Of a DNA stretch of 64,000 nt, positions 44,719 through 52,652 are shown in pieces (the first letter of the stretch is position 1; each line of letters begins with the position of its first letter). Under the pieces are notes generated by a model. The model was not told the DNA's origin, searched no databases, and was given only the letters and a program-made list of their open reading frames with translations. The stretch is from NCBI RefSeq assembly GCF_023715485.1, contig NZ_JAMBOF010000008.1, positions 124,001 through 188,000 on the forward strand. Direction: 5' to 3'. The stretch comes from Mesobacillus subterraneus. Lineage in GTDB: Bacteria; Bacillota; Bacilli; Bacillales; Cytobacillaceae. The translations under genes and the position numbers were made by a program.

Positions 44719-44901
44719 ATGAATGAGTTTTATTTAAATTACGCTAAAGAAAAATTCGGTTTATCAGAACAAGAAGCAATAAAACACAAAAAGGTTATAC
44801 AGGATTCCTTTGGATATAACTTAGCTTTTTTAGAAAGCGAACTTAAAAAAGGCACTCGCAACTTGTTAAAAGTATTTCTAAAAGAATCAAGACTAAAATA
44901 A
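44719..44901 (+). CDS. Hypothetical 60-residue phage protein
   Basis: A small, charged helical protein starting MNEFYLNYAKEKFGLSEQEA. AAGAAGGAG lies eight bases before the ATG at 44,719; the longer frame from GTG 44,710 overlaps that site. No family recognised. A GGGG hairpin terminator follows. Confidence 0.68.
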   Translation: MNEFYLNYAKEKFGLSEQEAIKHKKVIQDSFGYNLAFLESELKKGTRNLLKVFLKESRLK

Positions 44902-44925
44902 CCCCACTCAGCCGGGGTTTTTCTT
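44899..44925 (+). terminator. Terminator after the 60-residue phage gene
   Basis: ACCCC and GGGGT pair around ACTCAGCC (inner GGC/GCT pairing weak), followed by five T. It overlaps the stop codon. Confidence 0.55.
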
Positions 44926-44940
44926 TGAAAGGAGATAAAT

Positions 44941-45162
44941 ATGAACGTAACCATACAAATCAAATTTCTGAGTGATGCTGGAAGGGTTTATCAAAGTGGA
45001 ACATTTCCATTGAGAAGGAGAAAGCCAGAGGAAATCGCTTATGAGTGGCTGCAGCAGATCAAGAGGAAAGTTACATACCAGAAGTTAATCTCGGTGATTG
45101 TGGATGGGAATGAGGATATAACTGGAAAGGTGTTAGAAATGGAAAAAGCCCCGCTGGATTAG
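44941..45162 (+). CDS. Hypothetical 73-residue phage protein
   Basis: A small protein with AAAGGAG upstream, starting MNVTIQIKFLSDAGRVYQSG, then a basic RRRKPEEIAYEWLQQIKRK stretch. Proteins of this size are common in the control region of Bacillus prophages; function unknown. It is convergent with the tail-fibre gene. Confidence 0.7.
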   Translation: MNVTIQIKFLSDAGRVYQSGTFPLRRRKPEEIAYEWLQQIKRKVTYQKLISVIVDGNEDITGKVLEMEKAPLD

Positions 45163-45178
45163 AGCGAGGCTTATTTTT
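45146..45178. terminator. Terminator between convergent phage genes
   Basis: AAGCCCCGCT and AGCGAGGCTT pair (one mismatch) around GGATTAG, followed by ATTTTTAT. It serves the rightward block and overlaps the last codons of the 73-residue gene. Confidence 0.65.
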
Positions 45179-46580
45179 ATACCGCTGATTTATTCACCGT
45201 CATCAATCCAGTGAACACTGTGGAAACGTTCTGCAAGTTATCCTCTAGTTGGCATTCATGATGATATGTTCCACTCAGCATCTCGGTATCCTCTGGATCA
45301 AGTTTAATCTTCACTTCCGAACCTTCCACAGTTATGCCATCGCCTGTTGACTTCGTAATCAGATTATCCACATTCGAGTATGACCTCTGCCTCGCTCCCC
45401 AGGTAATCGTTGCCCCTGTTAAATCGTCTGCCCCTTCAATGGAGAAGGTCAAATATTTCGTATCCCCGGCACTCATGGAGAAGTTTTGATTCTGCATTGT
45501 CATGTTCACCCCACCTTTCAATGAAACGGTTAATTCTCTTTTGGCTTTCAATGGCACATATAACTCCTGTTTACCGACAAGGTAGACATATAAATCACGT
45601 TTGCCTTTCAATCGGATCGTGCCGATTTTCTGCTGGTCAGGATTAAAGGAAATCTGCTTTGTATCGAAATGGATTGCTGCATCTTGGTATAACGCTTGAA
45701 TCAAATCATGATGGGTGGAAGAATCAGCAAAGAGAACAAGGTGCATATCCGCCTTGCTCTCTCCTGATTCGTATATGGCTTGCTGTAAGTCATGAGCGTT
45801 CTGCCCCGACTCATACATCGCCTGTCGGCTATCGTGTAATATTGAGCCATCTGAATACAACAGCAAACGCATATCAAAAGGAGTCTGCCCGACTTGCCCA
45901 TCGCTGAATATTTCTTGAAGCATATCAAATGATGTGGAGGAAATTTCGTATAGGACTTTTTTTGTGTCGGCTTGCGTTGATCCATCCACATACAGGCTGA
46001 ATCGGGTATCGGTTGAAAAGGCTGAATCCTGATACATAGATTGACGTAGGTCGAACGCTGTTGTTCCGTCTGTTCCGGTGTCTCCTCCGCCTGTGCCATC
46101 GTCTAGCCATGTGCCACCTGTTAGCGTTGCGTGGTTGCCGTTTCCGCTTATGTCGTTGACTGTGCCTGTTGACATGTCGTAGTGAGCGACTAAGGTTGTG
46201 CCGTTATAAATCTTGATAGCATAAATTAAACCTTTACCAAAATTAGTTACGTCATTTTTTGCAAAAAATGTAACATTGTCAGTAAACACAACATTAGAAA
46301 CTGCCTTCAATAAAATTCTTACATCTTTTGTTATACTGCTTGAATTTGAAATAACAGAACCATTTAAATAAGTTGTTCCCTCTGTGCCCGTAAATTTACC
46401 TAAGCCGCTTTTATACGTGCCGTTATAAATTATCGCATCAGTTAAACCTGTTCTCCCATCAAATATATATTCCGTTGTACCTTTTGATTGGTAATTCATA
46501 TCTAATTCAAAAGATGTTATTGTAACGGATGGACATTGTATATAGTCATTAAGCCCATCCATTTGCAGATACTTAACCAT
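45177..46580 (-). CDS. Phage tail fibre/baseplate protein with tandem short repeats
   Basis: A 467-residue protein. The N-terminal part (1-160) looks like a concanavalin/LamG-type domain (YIQCPSVTITSFELDMNY, HYDMSTGTVNDISGNGNHAT). Residues about 175-320 hold ten units of 13-17 residues with the pattern (F/H)D.RQ..Y.DGS. Three LxGKxxLYVxL units follow, and the C-terminal domain (SAGDTKYLTFSIEGADDLTG) resembles BppU-type domains. It lies after the lysis genes. Host-receptor or surface binding is likely. Confidence 0.72.
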   Translation of the reverse strand: MVKYLQMDGLNDYIQCPSVTITSFELDMNYQSKGTTEYIFDGRTGLTDAIIYNGTYKSGLGKFTGTEGTTYLNGSVISNSSSITKDVRILLKAVSNVVFTDNVTFFAKNDVTNFGKGLIYAIKIYNGTTLVAHYDMSTGTVNDISGNGNHATLTGGTWLDDGTGGGDTGTDGTTAFDLRQSMYQDSAFSTDTRFSLYVDGSTQADTKKVLYEISSTSFDMLQEIFSDGQVGQTPFDMRLLLYSDGSILHDSRQAMYESGQNAHDLQQAIYESGESKADMHLVLFADSSTHHDLIQALYQDAAIHFDTKQISFNPDQQKIGTIRLKGKRDLYVYLVGKQELYVPLKAKRELTVSLKGGVNMTMQNQNFSMSAGDTKYLTFSIEGADDLTGATITWGARQRSYSNVDNLITKSTGDGITVEGSEVKIKLDPEDTEMLSGTYHHECQLEDNLQNVSTVFTGLMTVNKSAV

Positions 46581-46583
46581 ACC

Positions 46584-46979
46584 CTACACCGCAAACTTAC
46601 GATAATTCACAGTTAGCTTAATATCCGTCTTATTCTGCACACTTCCCACAGATGGAGTGGTAATCTTCACCCAGAAGGGTTTGCCCACGTTGCTGTCAGA
46701 GATATTCGCCATTGTCAGAGCTGCACCGCCCGATATATAAGTTCCGGCTGAACCGGCATTATCAGGAGCAAGCTGAATCCATGTGCTTTCATCGGTACTA
46801 ACACTGTCAGATGGGTCGATGTTGATGTTCTCGAACCGTTCAGCAGCATTATCATTGAATAGCCACAGTTTCATTTCTACTGTGCTTCCTGTGATTGGAT
46901 GCTGTGTGCTGATGGCATTCGTTCCGTCACCTGTGGAAACAATATCCGTTAAACCTGCATTCTTCGCAATCTTTAACAT
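46584..46979 (-). CDS. Hypothetical phage structural protein
   Basis: A 131-residue, beta-rich acidic protein (STWIQLAPDNAGSAGTYISG) without cysteine or membrane segment, between the amidase and the repeat-bearing fibre. Similar small proteins occur as decoration or fibre accessory proteins; the exact role is unknown. Confidence 0.65.
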   Translation of the reverse strand: MLKIAKNAGLTDIVSTGDGTNAISTQHPITGSTVEMKLWLFNDNAAERFENINIDPSDSVSTDESTWIQLAPDNAGSAGTYISGGAALTMANISDSNVGKPFWVKITTPSVGSVQNKTDIKLTVNYRKFAV

Positions 46980-46991
46980 TTTGACTCCCCC

Positions 46992-47690
46992 TTATTTTTT
47001 ATACATATAAGCATCAGGGAACAATGTCTTAGCCCTGTGCAAAGCCTTCTCTGCGCCTTCTTTACTCCCCGCGAATACTTGAACACCCCAAAGGTCTTTT
47101 GCAGCAGTCTCAGGCTTTTTAGGAGCTGGTTTCTTCACTAGCTTATACTGTTCCACCAATGCCGCCACGATGGCTTCAGCACATGACCTTCGATAGTGGT
47201 CAGATTTCAACAGCCTTAAATCATCCTGGTTCGTCATGAATCCCATTTCAGGCAATACAGATGTCATATTCGTTTCTCTTAACATGTGGAAGTCGGCAGC
47301 CTTTACACCTCTGTTCGGCAATCCTGTTGCTCTCAGGAGGTTATTCTGAATCCTTGCTGCCAATTCATAAGCTTCCTTCGGTTTCGTTTTGTATACATAG
47401 GTTTCAATTCCCCTGGCTGCGTTATAACCGCCAGCACCGAAAGCATTAGCATGATAATCAATGTGCACATCTGCACCCCAATTATTGACCTTATCCGAGC
47501 GTTCCTTCAATGAAATATCCCTGTTCCCTGTCGGATCATCCACACGTAGTTGCTCAACATCCTTGTATTCGTTTAGCAATGCCATGGCATAACCCACAAC
47601 CGCAGAGTTAAATTCCCATTCCTTCATTCCATCAGGAGACTGTTTGCCCGGTGTTGTTTTAGAGTGTCCGGCACTATGTGAAATTTTCAT
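46992..47690 (-). CDS. N-acetylmuramoyl-L-alanine amidase (endolysin)
   Basis: A 232-residue endolysin. Amidase_3 domain (1-180): SAGHSKTTPG, NSAVVGYAMALLNEY, HIDYHANAFG, GIETYVY and SVLPEMGFMTN, with zinc ligands His and Glu. The C-terminal WGVQVFAGSKEGAEKALHRA looks like a SPOR-type wall-binding unit. It follows the holin by 11 bp. It cleaves the amide between MurNAc and L-Ala. Confidence 0.93.
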   Translation of the reverse strand: MKISHSAGHSKTTPGKQSPDGMKEWEFNSAVVGYAMALLNEYKDVEQLRVDDPTGNRDISLKERSDKVNNWGADVHIDYHANAFGAGGYNAARGIETYVYKTKPKEAYELAARIQNNLLRATGLPNRGVKAADFHMLRETNMTSVLPEMGFMTNQDDLRLLKSDHYRRSCAEAIVAALVEQYKLVKKPAPKKPETAAKDLWGVQVFAGSKEGAEKALHRAKTLFPDAYMYKK

Positions 47691-47701
47691 GTATATCCCT
47701 C

Positions 47702-47968
47702 CTATTGTGGTTCAGAATATCGTTTCGCCCTAGAGCTATCTTCCATGCCTTCTGTCGTCGGGTCCTGCACGACTCCGAGTGTGGCCAATACTCCGAAAAT
47801 GGCATTGATTAGTAAGAATAACCATTCTTTCATTGACTCGGTAATCTGAAAATCAGTTAGTCCAGCTGCATGAGCACCAATTAATAAAATTTCAGCCAAA
47901 ATAAAAAGCTGTGACACGAAGGCCACAACCCAAAATTTATTCGAAAATCGCACTTTCCAATTCACCAT
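47702..47968 (-). CDS. Phage holin
   Basis: An 88-residue protein with two membrane helices (about 12-35 and 45-66) and a charged C-terminal tail, of the phi-LC3/bacteriophage holin type (VNWKVRFSNKFWVV). It forms membrane lesions for lysis. It lies between the XhlA-like gene and the amidase. Confidence 0.88.
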   Translation of the reverse strand: MVNWKVRFSNKFWVVAFVSQLFILAEILLIGAHAAGLTDFQITESMKEWLFLLINAIFGVLATLGVVQDPTTEGMEDSSRAKRYSEPQ

Positions 47969-47980
47969 ATAAAACCCTCC

Positions 47981-48343
47981 CTATTTTGTGAATGCCTCCA
48001 CGACTAAATATAAAAGGCCGCCACTTCCCACTAGAGCAACAGCCACTTTCCCGATGATTTCCCACTTTTGCTTCCCTCTGTCTATCTCAGCCTGTGTTTC
48101 CTTTTCATCCTGTCCGAGTACGTGGGTGACAAATTGTTTGAGTAATGCCCGGGTTTCCTTTCCGTCTTTCATGACGGTTACTTCTAATTGAGCTTGTCCT
48201 CTTTGAACTCCCATAAGATCTGATTTCAACAGTGTCACCTCTTGACGGAATGCATTTTGCGCTTCTTCGAGCACATCAAGACGAGGTAGTATATTTTTGT
48301 GGATGATTTCTTCGTGACTATTCAACATGTTCTGTTCCTCCAT
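47981..48343 (-). CDS. XhlA-like membrane-associated lysis protein
   Basis: A 120-residue protein: long coiled-coil N-terminus (LDVLEEAQNAFRQEVTLLKS), and one C-terminal membrane helix (IIGKVAVALVGSGGLLYLVV). Size and layout recall hemolysin XhlA, which assists holin in Bacillus phages. It starts the lysis block, 13 bp before the holin. Confidence 0.65.
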   Translation of the reverse strand: MEEQNMLNSHEEIIHKNILPRLDVLEEAQNAFRQEVTLLKSDLMGVQRGQAQLEVTVMKDGKETRALLKQFVTHVLGQDEKETQAEIDRGKQKWEIIGKVAVALVGSGGLLYLVVEAFTK

Positions 48344-48370
48344 TCGTGTACCCCCTCTCTCTATTTACCC

Positions 48371-48399
48371 AAAATAAAAAGGACTCGTCTGAGTCCTCC
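48371..48399 (-). terminator. Terminator of the secreted-peptide gene
   Basis: On the minus strand GGACTC-AGAC-GAGTCC (6-bp perfect stem, extendable by one weak pair) is followed by TTTTTATTTT. It lies 16 bp after the peptide gene and before the lysis genes. Confidence 0.65.
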
Positions 48400-48414
48400 G
48401 TAGTGTTTATTCAA

Positions 48415-48645
48415 TTATCTGTCGTTAAAGTTAAGTAATGGTTGACCGTTGTATTCTTCAGGGCCTTGCTTAAACATAATCAATTCTTGACCGCTATACT
48501 CTGCAGCACCTTGCTTAAACATTTCCAATGGCTGACCGTTGTATTCTTCTGGACCGTATACTTTATGTTGAATCTCCGCTGATGTGGAAGATAAACCGCT
48601 CAATAGGAACAAACCGATTAATAAAACGCTAATTAGTTTTTTCAT
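48415..48645 (-). CDS. Secreted peptide with three 15-residue repeats (prophage moron)
   Basis: A 76-residue pre-peptide. Signal peptide: MKKLISVLLIGLFLLSGLSS then TSA, with cleavage expected after STSA. The mature part is three repeats: PEEYNGQPLEMFKQG, AAEYSGQELIMFKQG, PEEYNGQPLLNFNDR, after a short EIQHKVYG lead. No cysteine. AGGAGCGG precedes the ATG at 48,645; an in-frame ATG at 48,663 has the ribosome site inside it. It has its own promoter and terminator between structural genes. No family recognised; signalling, superinfection or host-surface roles are all possible. Confidence 0.78.
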   Translation of the reverse strand: MKKLISVLLIGLFLLSGLSSTSAEIQHKVYGPEEYNGQPLEMFKQGAAEYSGQELIMFKQGPEEYNGQPLLNFNDR

Positions 48646-48663
48646 TTTTTCCGCTCCTGTCAT

Positions 48664-48705
48664 TTAATTACCTATATTTTACTTCTTATGGTAATTAATA
48701 CGCAA
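48664..48705 (-). promoter_or_regulatory. Promoter with palindromic operator for the secreted-peptide gene
   Basis: Minus strand: TTGCGT (48,700-48,705), 18 bp, TAAAAT (48,676-48,681). Perfect 9-bp inverted repeat arms TTAATTACC (48,690-48,698 region) and GGTAATTAA (48,664-48,672 region) enclose the -10 element, which suggests repressor control. Confidence 0.6.
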
Positions 48706-48724
48706 GAGAATTCAAAAAGATTCA

Positions 48725-48904
48725 TTAATTTTCTTCAATCGGTGAAACAACTTTCACATCTATTTTTGAAAGTATCTTGTCACCGATAACAACAGTGTTG
48801 ATTTCCCTGTCGTTTAGTTGGGCATTAAGAGCTTGTGGATCAAAGCTTTCCACAGTTGTTTCATATTCTCCAGAATGATGTGTAAGGATTTTTAATTTAA
48901 TCAT
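48725..48904 (-). CDS. Small 59-residue phage protein, coupled to the tail protein
   Basis: A protein starting MIKLKILTHHSGEYETTVES and ending VKVVSPIEEN. Its ATG overlaps the stop codon of the preceding tail gene as ATGA, so it is translationally coupled. No family recognised; small proteins like this follow the tail-tip gene in many Bacillus siphophages. Confidence 0.65.
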   Translation of the reverse strand: MIKLKILTHHSGEYETTVESFDPQALNAQLNDREINTVVIGDKILSKIDVKVVSPIEEN

Positions 48905-50736
48905 AGAGTGTAAGACCCCCTTGATTGTATGAAGTATTTTGTATTAATTTGAGCGTTAATTCTTCCTCTTTCGTTTGGAGCAATGGAAACAACATGTTTT
49001 CCTCTTGTAATCCTTCCATCGGTATCTTTATCTAAATAAGGAACAAGGTCAATATTTTCCCCTTCCACATTCGTAAATGGTACTGTATTTCCATCAACCT
49101 TTATCGTTACCGCAGTGGGCAATTCAGGCAGTTTAAATATCCCCCACAGAATTTCGTGAATATGATCTAAAAGAGTGAACGTATGCACGTGATTATCTAT
49201 CTGAAAAGTATGAACATGTGGTGGAACTTGAAAAGTATGGTAATGCTTACCGCTAGAACTGTAGGTATACAAATCCACTCCATTAGCAGGAAGGTTGATG
49301 TTGACTGTCTGTCCAGCACTATTTTTACCAGCGAACAATGCATCAGGTAAAGCTTCCACTGGTCCTTGTAAAGCTAGAAACATTCTATGAACATGTTCAC
49401 CTTCTTCAGAACTTGTAGAGGAAGTACCACCGCCAGACGAGGATGTGGAGGAAACCGCTCCCCCAGCCGAACTGGTTACACTACTCGCACCACCGCCACC
49501 AATCGCCTTCTCATACGCTCTAAAATTAGATGTCTCAAACCACAGATTCAATTCGTTGACCTTAACCACATCATCAGATAAATAGAATACGATTTCTGCT
49601 GGATTGCTTTGGTCTGCATTGTCATTGTATGAATAGGATTGGTAGTTGGTCGCACCTTGACTATACAATTCATTAATTTGGGCGCGCCTTTCCAAATCAG
49701 CCTGAGTCGTCCCCAAATCCTCAACCTTGTTCCCAATCTCCAGCTGCACATCACCAGGGCTGCCGGTCACATCAGATTTACTTTCCTTCACGATCCGCAA
49801 ATCGATGGTCTTTTTCAGTATTGGAACGACTAATCGCACAATCCGGCCCATTCTCAGCTTATCAATGTCCTCGCCTGTGATGGCTGATAACTCAGCAGCT
49901 GAAATCCTCCACGATGCAATGACCTCTCGCCATTTAGCGAGTAAGGCTTCAGCACTTGCTTTTAGGCTTGCTGCATTCTCAAATTTTTTGTCACTCCAGA
50001 TATATTCCCTGATGCCATACTCAGCCACACTGTAAGAATCCTCAATATAAGGCACTCCACCGTTTACAGATTCAATCGTAAGCTGATTGTCACCCTCTCC
50101 ATAACCTAATGGATAGATACGGTTATAAATGCCCATAGGGTCCTCTGTTAGCGTGAGTCCTCGAAGGTTCTTACCTTCCCTGATTTCGCATGTTGGCACA
50201 TCGTCAGGGATTAGAAGATTGAGCCGCCAAGGGTACACTGTCGTATCATATGTCCATTGATAAGCCTGGTCGAATGGTTGTGGAATGGAAAATAAAGCAG
50301 ATAATACATTGCTATTTTCAAATTTGTAACTGAAATAGCGTGTTATCTCACAATTCCCCAGTACCCAGTGAGCTTGCTTCTGAAAGCCTAACACATACTC
50401 GATGGACTCATTTGTGGGCAATCCGTCAATTTGCCTGTACTTGAATATGCTTGAGTCTAAGAGAGTAGCCAGAACATGCTCACATTGATATTTGACAGTG
50501 TTCCCGCCTTCATCGATGGTCGTTTCCTTCGGGATAATCCTAAACAATCCCACATACTCGCCATTGTCGTATACTTCCACGTAATAGAGAGGTTTGCAAA
50601 GGTCGTTTTTTTCATCGTCCAAAGGCAAAGAAAAAGAAGCCACCCATAAAGCATTGAATGACTTCTCGTATGAAATATCATATGCGTTTTCCAGTATCGC
50701 CACAGTTTGCCTGTTTTGATTCAATATTTTTATCAA
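48901..50736 (-). CDS. Tail-tip protein of the prophage endopeptidase-tail (Tal) family
   Basis: A 611-residue protein. Residues 1-350 match the siphovirus Tal/gp27-like hub (YDISYEKSFNALWVASFSLP, YYVEVYDNGEYVGLFRIIPK). A Gly/Ser-rich linker (413-445) leads to a C-terminal spike with HxH motifs at residues 448, 498, 507, 516 and 525. The last four are exactly nine residues apart, like iron-binding fibre tips. It follows a fibre-like gene after a hairpin terminator. Host binding or wall penetration is likely. Confidence 0.85.
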   Translation of the reverse strand: MIKILNQNRQTVAILENAYDISYEKSFNALWVASFSLPLDDEKNDLCKPLYYVEVYDNGEYVGLFRIIPKETTIDEGGNTVKYQCEHVLATLLDSSIFKYRQIDGLPTNESIEYVLGFQKQAHWVLGNCEITRYFSYKFENSNVLSALFSIPQPFDQAYQWTYDTTVYPWRLNLLIPDDVPTCEIREGKNLRGLTLTEDPMGIYNRIYPLGYGEGDNQLTIESVNGGVPYIEDSYSVAEYGIREYIWSDKKFENAASLKASAEALLAKWREVIASWRISAAELSAITGEDIDKLRMGRIVRLVVPILKKTIDLRIVKESKSDVTGSPGDVQLEIGNKVEDLGTTQADLERRAQINELYSQGATNYQSYSYNDNADQSNPAEIVFYLSDDVVKVNELNLWFETSNFRAYEKAIGGGGASSVTSSAGGAVSSTSSSGGGTSSTSSEEGEHVHRMFLALQGPVEALPDALFAGKNSAGQTVNINLPANGVDLYTYSSSGKHYHTFQVPPHVHTFQIDNHVHTFTLLDHIHEILWGIFKLPELPTAVTIKVDGNTVPFTNVEGENIDLVPYLDKDTDGRITRGKHVVSIAPNERGRINAQINTKYFIQSRGSYTL

Positions 50737-50760
50737 GGTATCACCTCATTTCAAAGAAAA

Positions 50761-50785
50761 AAGGACACCTAAAAGGCATCCTTGT
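50761..50785 (-). terminator. Hairpin between the sialidase-like fibre and Tal genes
   Basis: On the minus strand AAGGAtGCCT-TTT-AGGtGTCCTT followed by TTTTC. It lies after the 610-residue gene and 25 bp before the Tal start. It may reduce read-through within the tail operon. Confidence 0.55.
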
Positions 50786-50813
50786 TTGTGTCGCTATCGT
50801 GTCCGATAGTTTA

Positions 50814-52646
50814 TTAAATGTTTTTAACCAATCCAAAAGGAATGATGTTTTTATCAAATGTTGTACCATTATGTTTGGTCTTTAAATAGACAAAATCCCC
50901 GAAGTCAATTTTGTTAAACGGATTAATGAAATTCTTAGAATGATTCCTTACCGCAGCAGTCAACTTCAAATTATACCTTTTGCCCATTTGAAGCGAAATG
51001 GCAGTAGCAAACGGAAAACTGTAAGCTGTTTTGGTTAAAGTTGAAACAGAAACAGCGTTTGAAGTACCTATCAAAACCCCATCTTCTCTTATTTCTAAGG
51101 TAGTAGAAAGAGTACCGTTGTTATTAAGTAACAGTTCAACAGCCTTTACCGAAATGTTCTTCTTGACTTCAAACTCCATTTCGGTAACATTGGCACTTGA
51201 ACTGAACATAGCATCAATTAATGTAGCATCACCAGCAACAGCTTCATTATTTCTGAAAACATTTATAGGCATATTCAAGGTGTTTTTGTTGTTTTTTAAA
51301 TATTCAATTTCAACAGATAGCAGTTGTTCAATGTCCATTTCCTTGTAAAAGACATTGGATGTTGCTGTCGCTTGTGCTGGATCACTGCCATCCTGATAAT
51401 ACATAATCCCAAAACCGTTTCTGTTTGGCACAAGTGAGTGATAACCACCGCCATATGTCTGTAATTGGTCTACAAACAATGAGGAAGTATAGTTTTTTAA
51501 GTCAAAAGTAACATTGAAAACAGGGCTTCTTTGGTAAGTACCTCCACCAATACTTCTACCGATAATTAAAGGCTTATCAGCAGGAGTGTACGGAAGTAAT
51601 ACAGGAGCATCCCCTTTAAATCCTAAGTCGGTTATTTCTCCCCAGCCCGTCGCTCCTGTTAGGTCGTAGGTTTGCCGATATACCATATTCCCGTTGTCTT
51701 GCCTTGCTATTGCTATTAATCTATCTCCCCATTGTGCAAGCGTACATTCAGTCGGAAGGCTGATGGAAGGAGGGAAGATGTCAGCGATTTTATTGAATGG
51801 AATGGTACTTCCGCTAATGGTTCCCGACTTAAATAAAGCAACACCTTTGTTTGCAGTAACAACATCGTATCCTAACCGCAGTGTAAATCCGTCACTGGAA
51901 GGGATGGAATTTCCCCAAGTGAAATAACCGCCCATTCCCGACATTTCATAGGCTACAGCAACGTCATATGATGTATTCAATTCACAGAAGTAATTTGTGT
52001 ACGTTCCATCGAGTTTTTTGACGGAAACACTAAGATAAAGTTTTTTACTCACAGGGTTTATAAACAGATTTGGATCACGGTAATCACCAATGGAGTAATT
52101 TATATTCCCTCCGATTTTCTTCCGTGTAAACTTCCCATCATCTTCACGAATGTAAGCGACAAGAATAGTACTGTTTCCAGTGTGACCTGTGCCAGCTCTA
52201 CCTACATGAATTTCTTTTCCATTAAAAACGACACCAGAAAAGAAAGAAGTGTATGCAAAATTGTCTTGGTGTGGTTCTCCTGCCTTTTCAAGTTGGTATC
52301 TGGAGAAATGGGATTGCTTCTTCTCAGTTTCCGCCAATTGTGCATCAACCGCATCATGCTTTTGCCTCAAAGTTGTGTATGGAGTATCAGCCAAAGCTTG
52401 AGCAATCGCTGGCGAAGAATCACCATCTACCACTACCGCATCCAGTTGAGCCTGTGTACTCTCCGAATTAGCCAGTGCCGAATCTGCTGTACTCTTTGCC
52501 GTATCAGCAGTGCTTTTTGCAGTATTCGCTGTGCCTAATGCTTCATTCGCATTATCAATCGCCTTGTTTATCTTTTCCGCACCGGTTCTAAGTGAATCTT
52601 TGTTTACCCCGGTTATAACGATTTTTGGTGCATCTGCCATGTTCAC
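50814..52646 (-). CDS. Tail fibre / receptor-binding protein with beta-propeller-like domain
   Basis: A 610-residue protein. The N-terminus has an Ala/Thr-rich coiled coil (ANEALGTANTAKSTADTAKS). Residues 130-440 hold repeated beta-propeller-type strands as in sialidases (NSTILVAYIREDDGKFTRKK, DYRDPNLFINPVSKKLYLSV, WGDRLIAIARQDNGNMVYRQ). The C-terminus is a beta-sandwich-like module (LRLGYD-type end: SVEIEYLKNNKN to the end). It is likely a receptor-binding or glycan-binding fibre. Placed between Dit and Tal. Confidence 0.72.
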   Translation of the reverse strand: MNMADAPKIVITGVNKDSLRTGAEKINKAIDNANEALGTANTAKSTADTAKSTADSALANSESTQAQLDAVVVDGDSSPAIAQALADTPYTTLRQKHDAVDAQLAETEKKQSHFSRYQLEKAGEPHQDNFAYTSFFSGVVFNGKEIHVGRAGTGHTGNSTILVAYIREDDGKFTRKKIGGNINYSIGDYRDPNLFINPVSKKLYLSVSVKKLDGTYTNYFCELNTSYDVAVAYEMSGMGGYFTWGNSIPSSDGFTLRLGYDVVTANKGVALFKSGTISGSTIPFNKIADIFPPSISLPTECTLAQWGDRLIAIARQDNGNMVYRQTYDLTGATGWGEITDLGFKGDAPVLLPYTPADKPLIIGRSIGGGTYQRSPVFNVTFDLKNYTSSLFVDQLQTYGGGYHSLVPNRNGFGIMYYQDGSDPAQATATSNVFYKEMDIEQLLSVEIEYLKNNKNTLNMPINVFRNNEAVAGDATLIDAMFSSSANVTEMEFEVKKNISVKAVELLLNNNGTLSTTLEIREDGVLIGTSNAVSVSTLTKTAYSFPFATAISLQMGKRYNLKLTAAVRNHSKNFINPFNKIDFGDFVYLKTKHNGTTFDKNIIPFGLVKNI

Positions 52647-52652
52647 ACCACC

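Noticed and set aside
45620-46060. CRISPR array or DNA direct repeats
   Set aside because: The periodicity is in the protein, with diverged DNA units inside an open frame; no spacer/repeat pattern anywhere in the window.
48415-48645. Arbitrium (AimP) signalling peptide gene
   Set aside because: No AimR-like receptor gene beside it, and the repeats do not resemble the short C-terminal AimP hexapeptide layout.
49387-49581. 64-codon arginine/threonine-rich frame opposite the Tal linker
   Set aside because: It is the complement of a Gly/Ser-rich linker; composition is an artefact.
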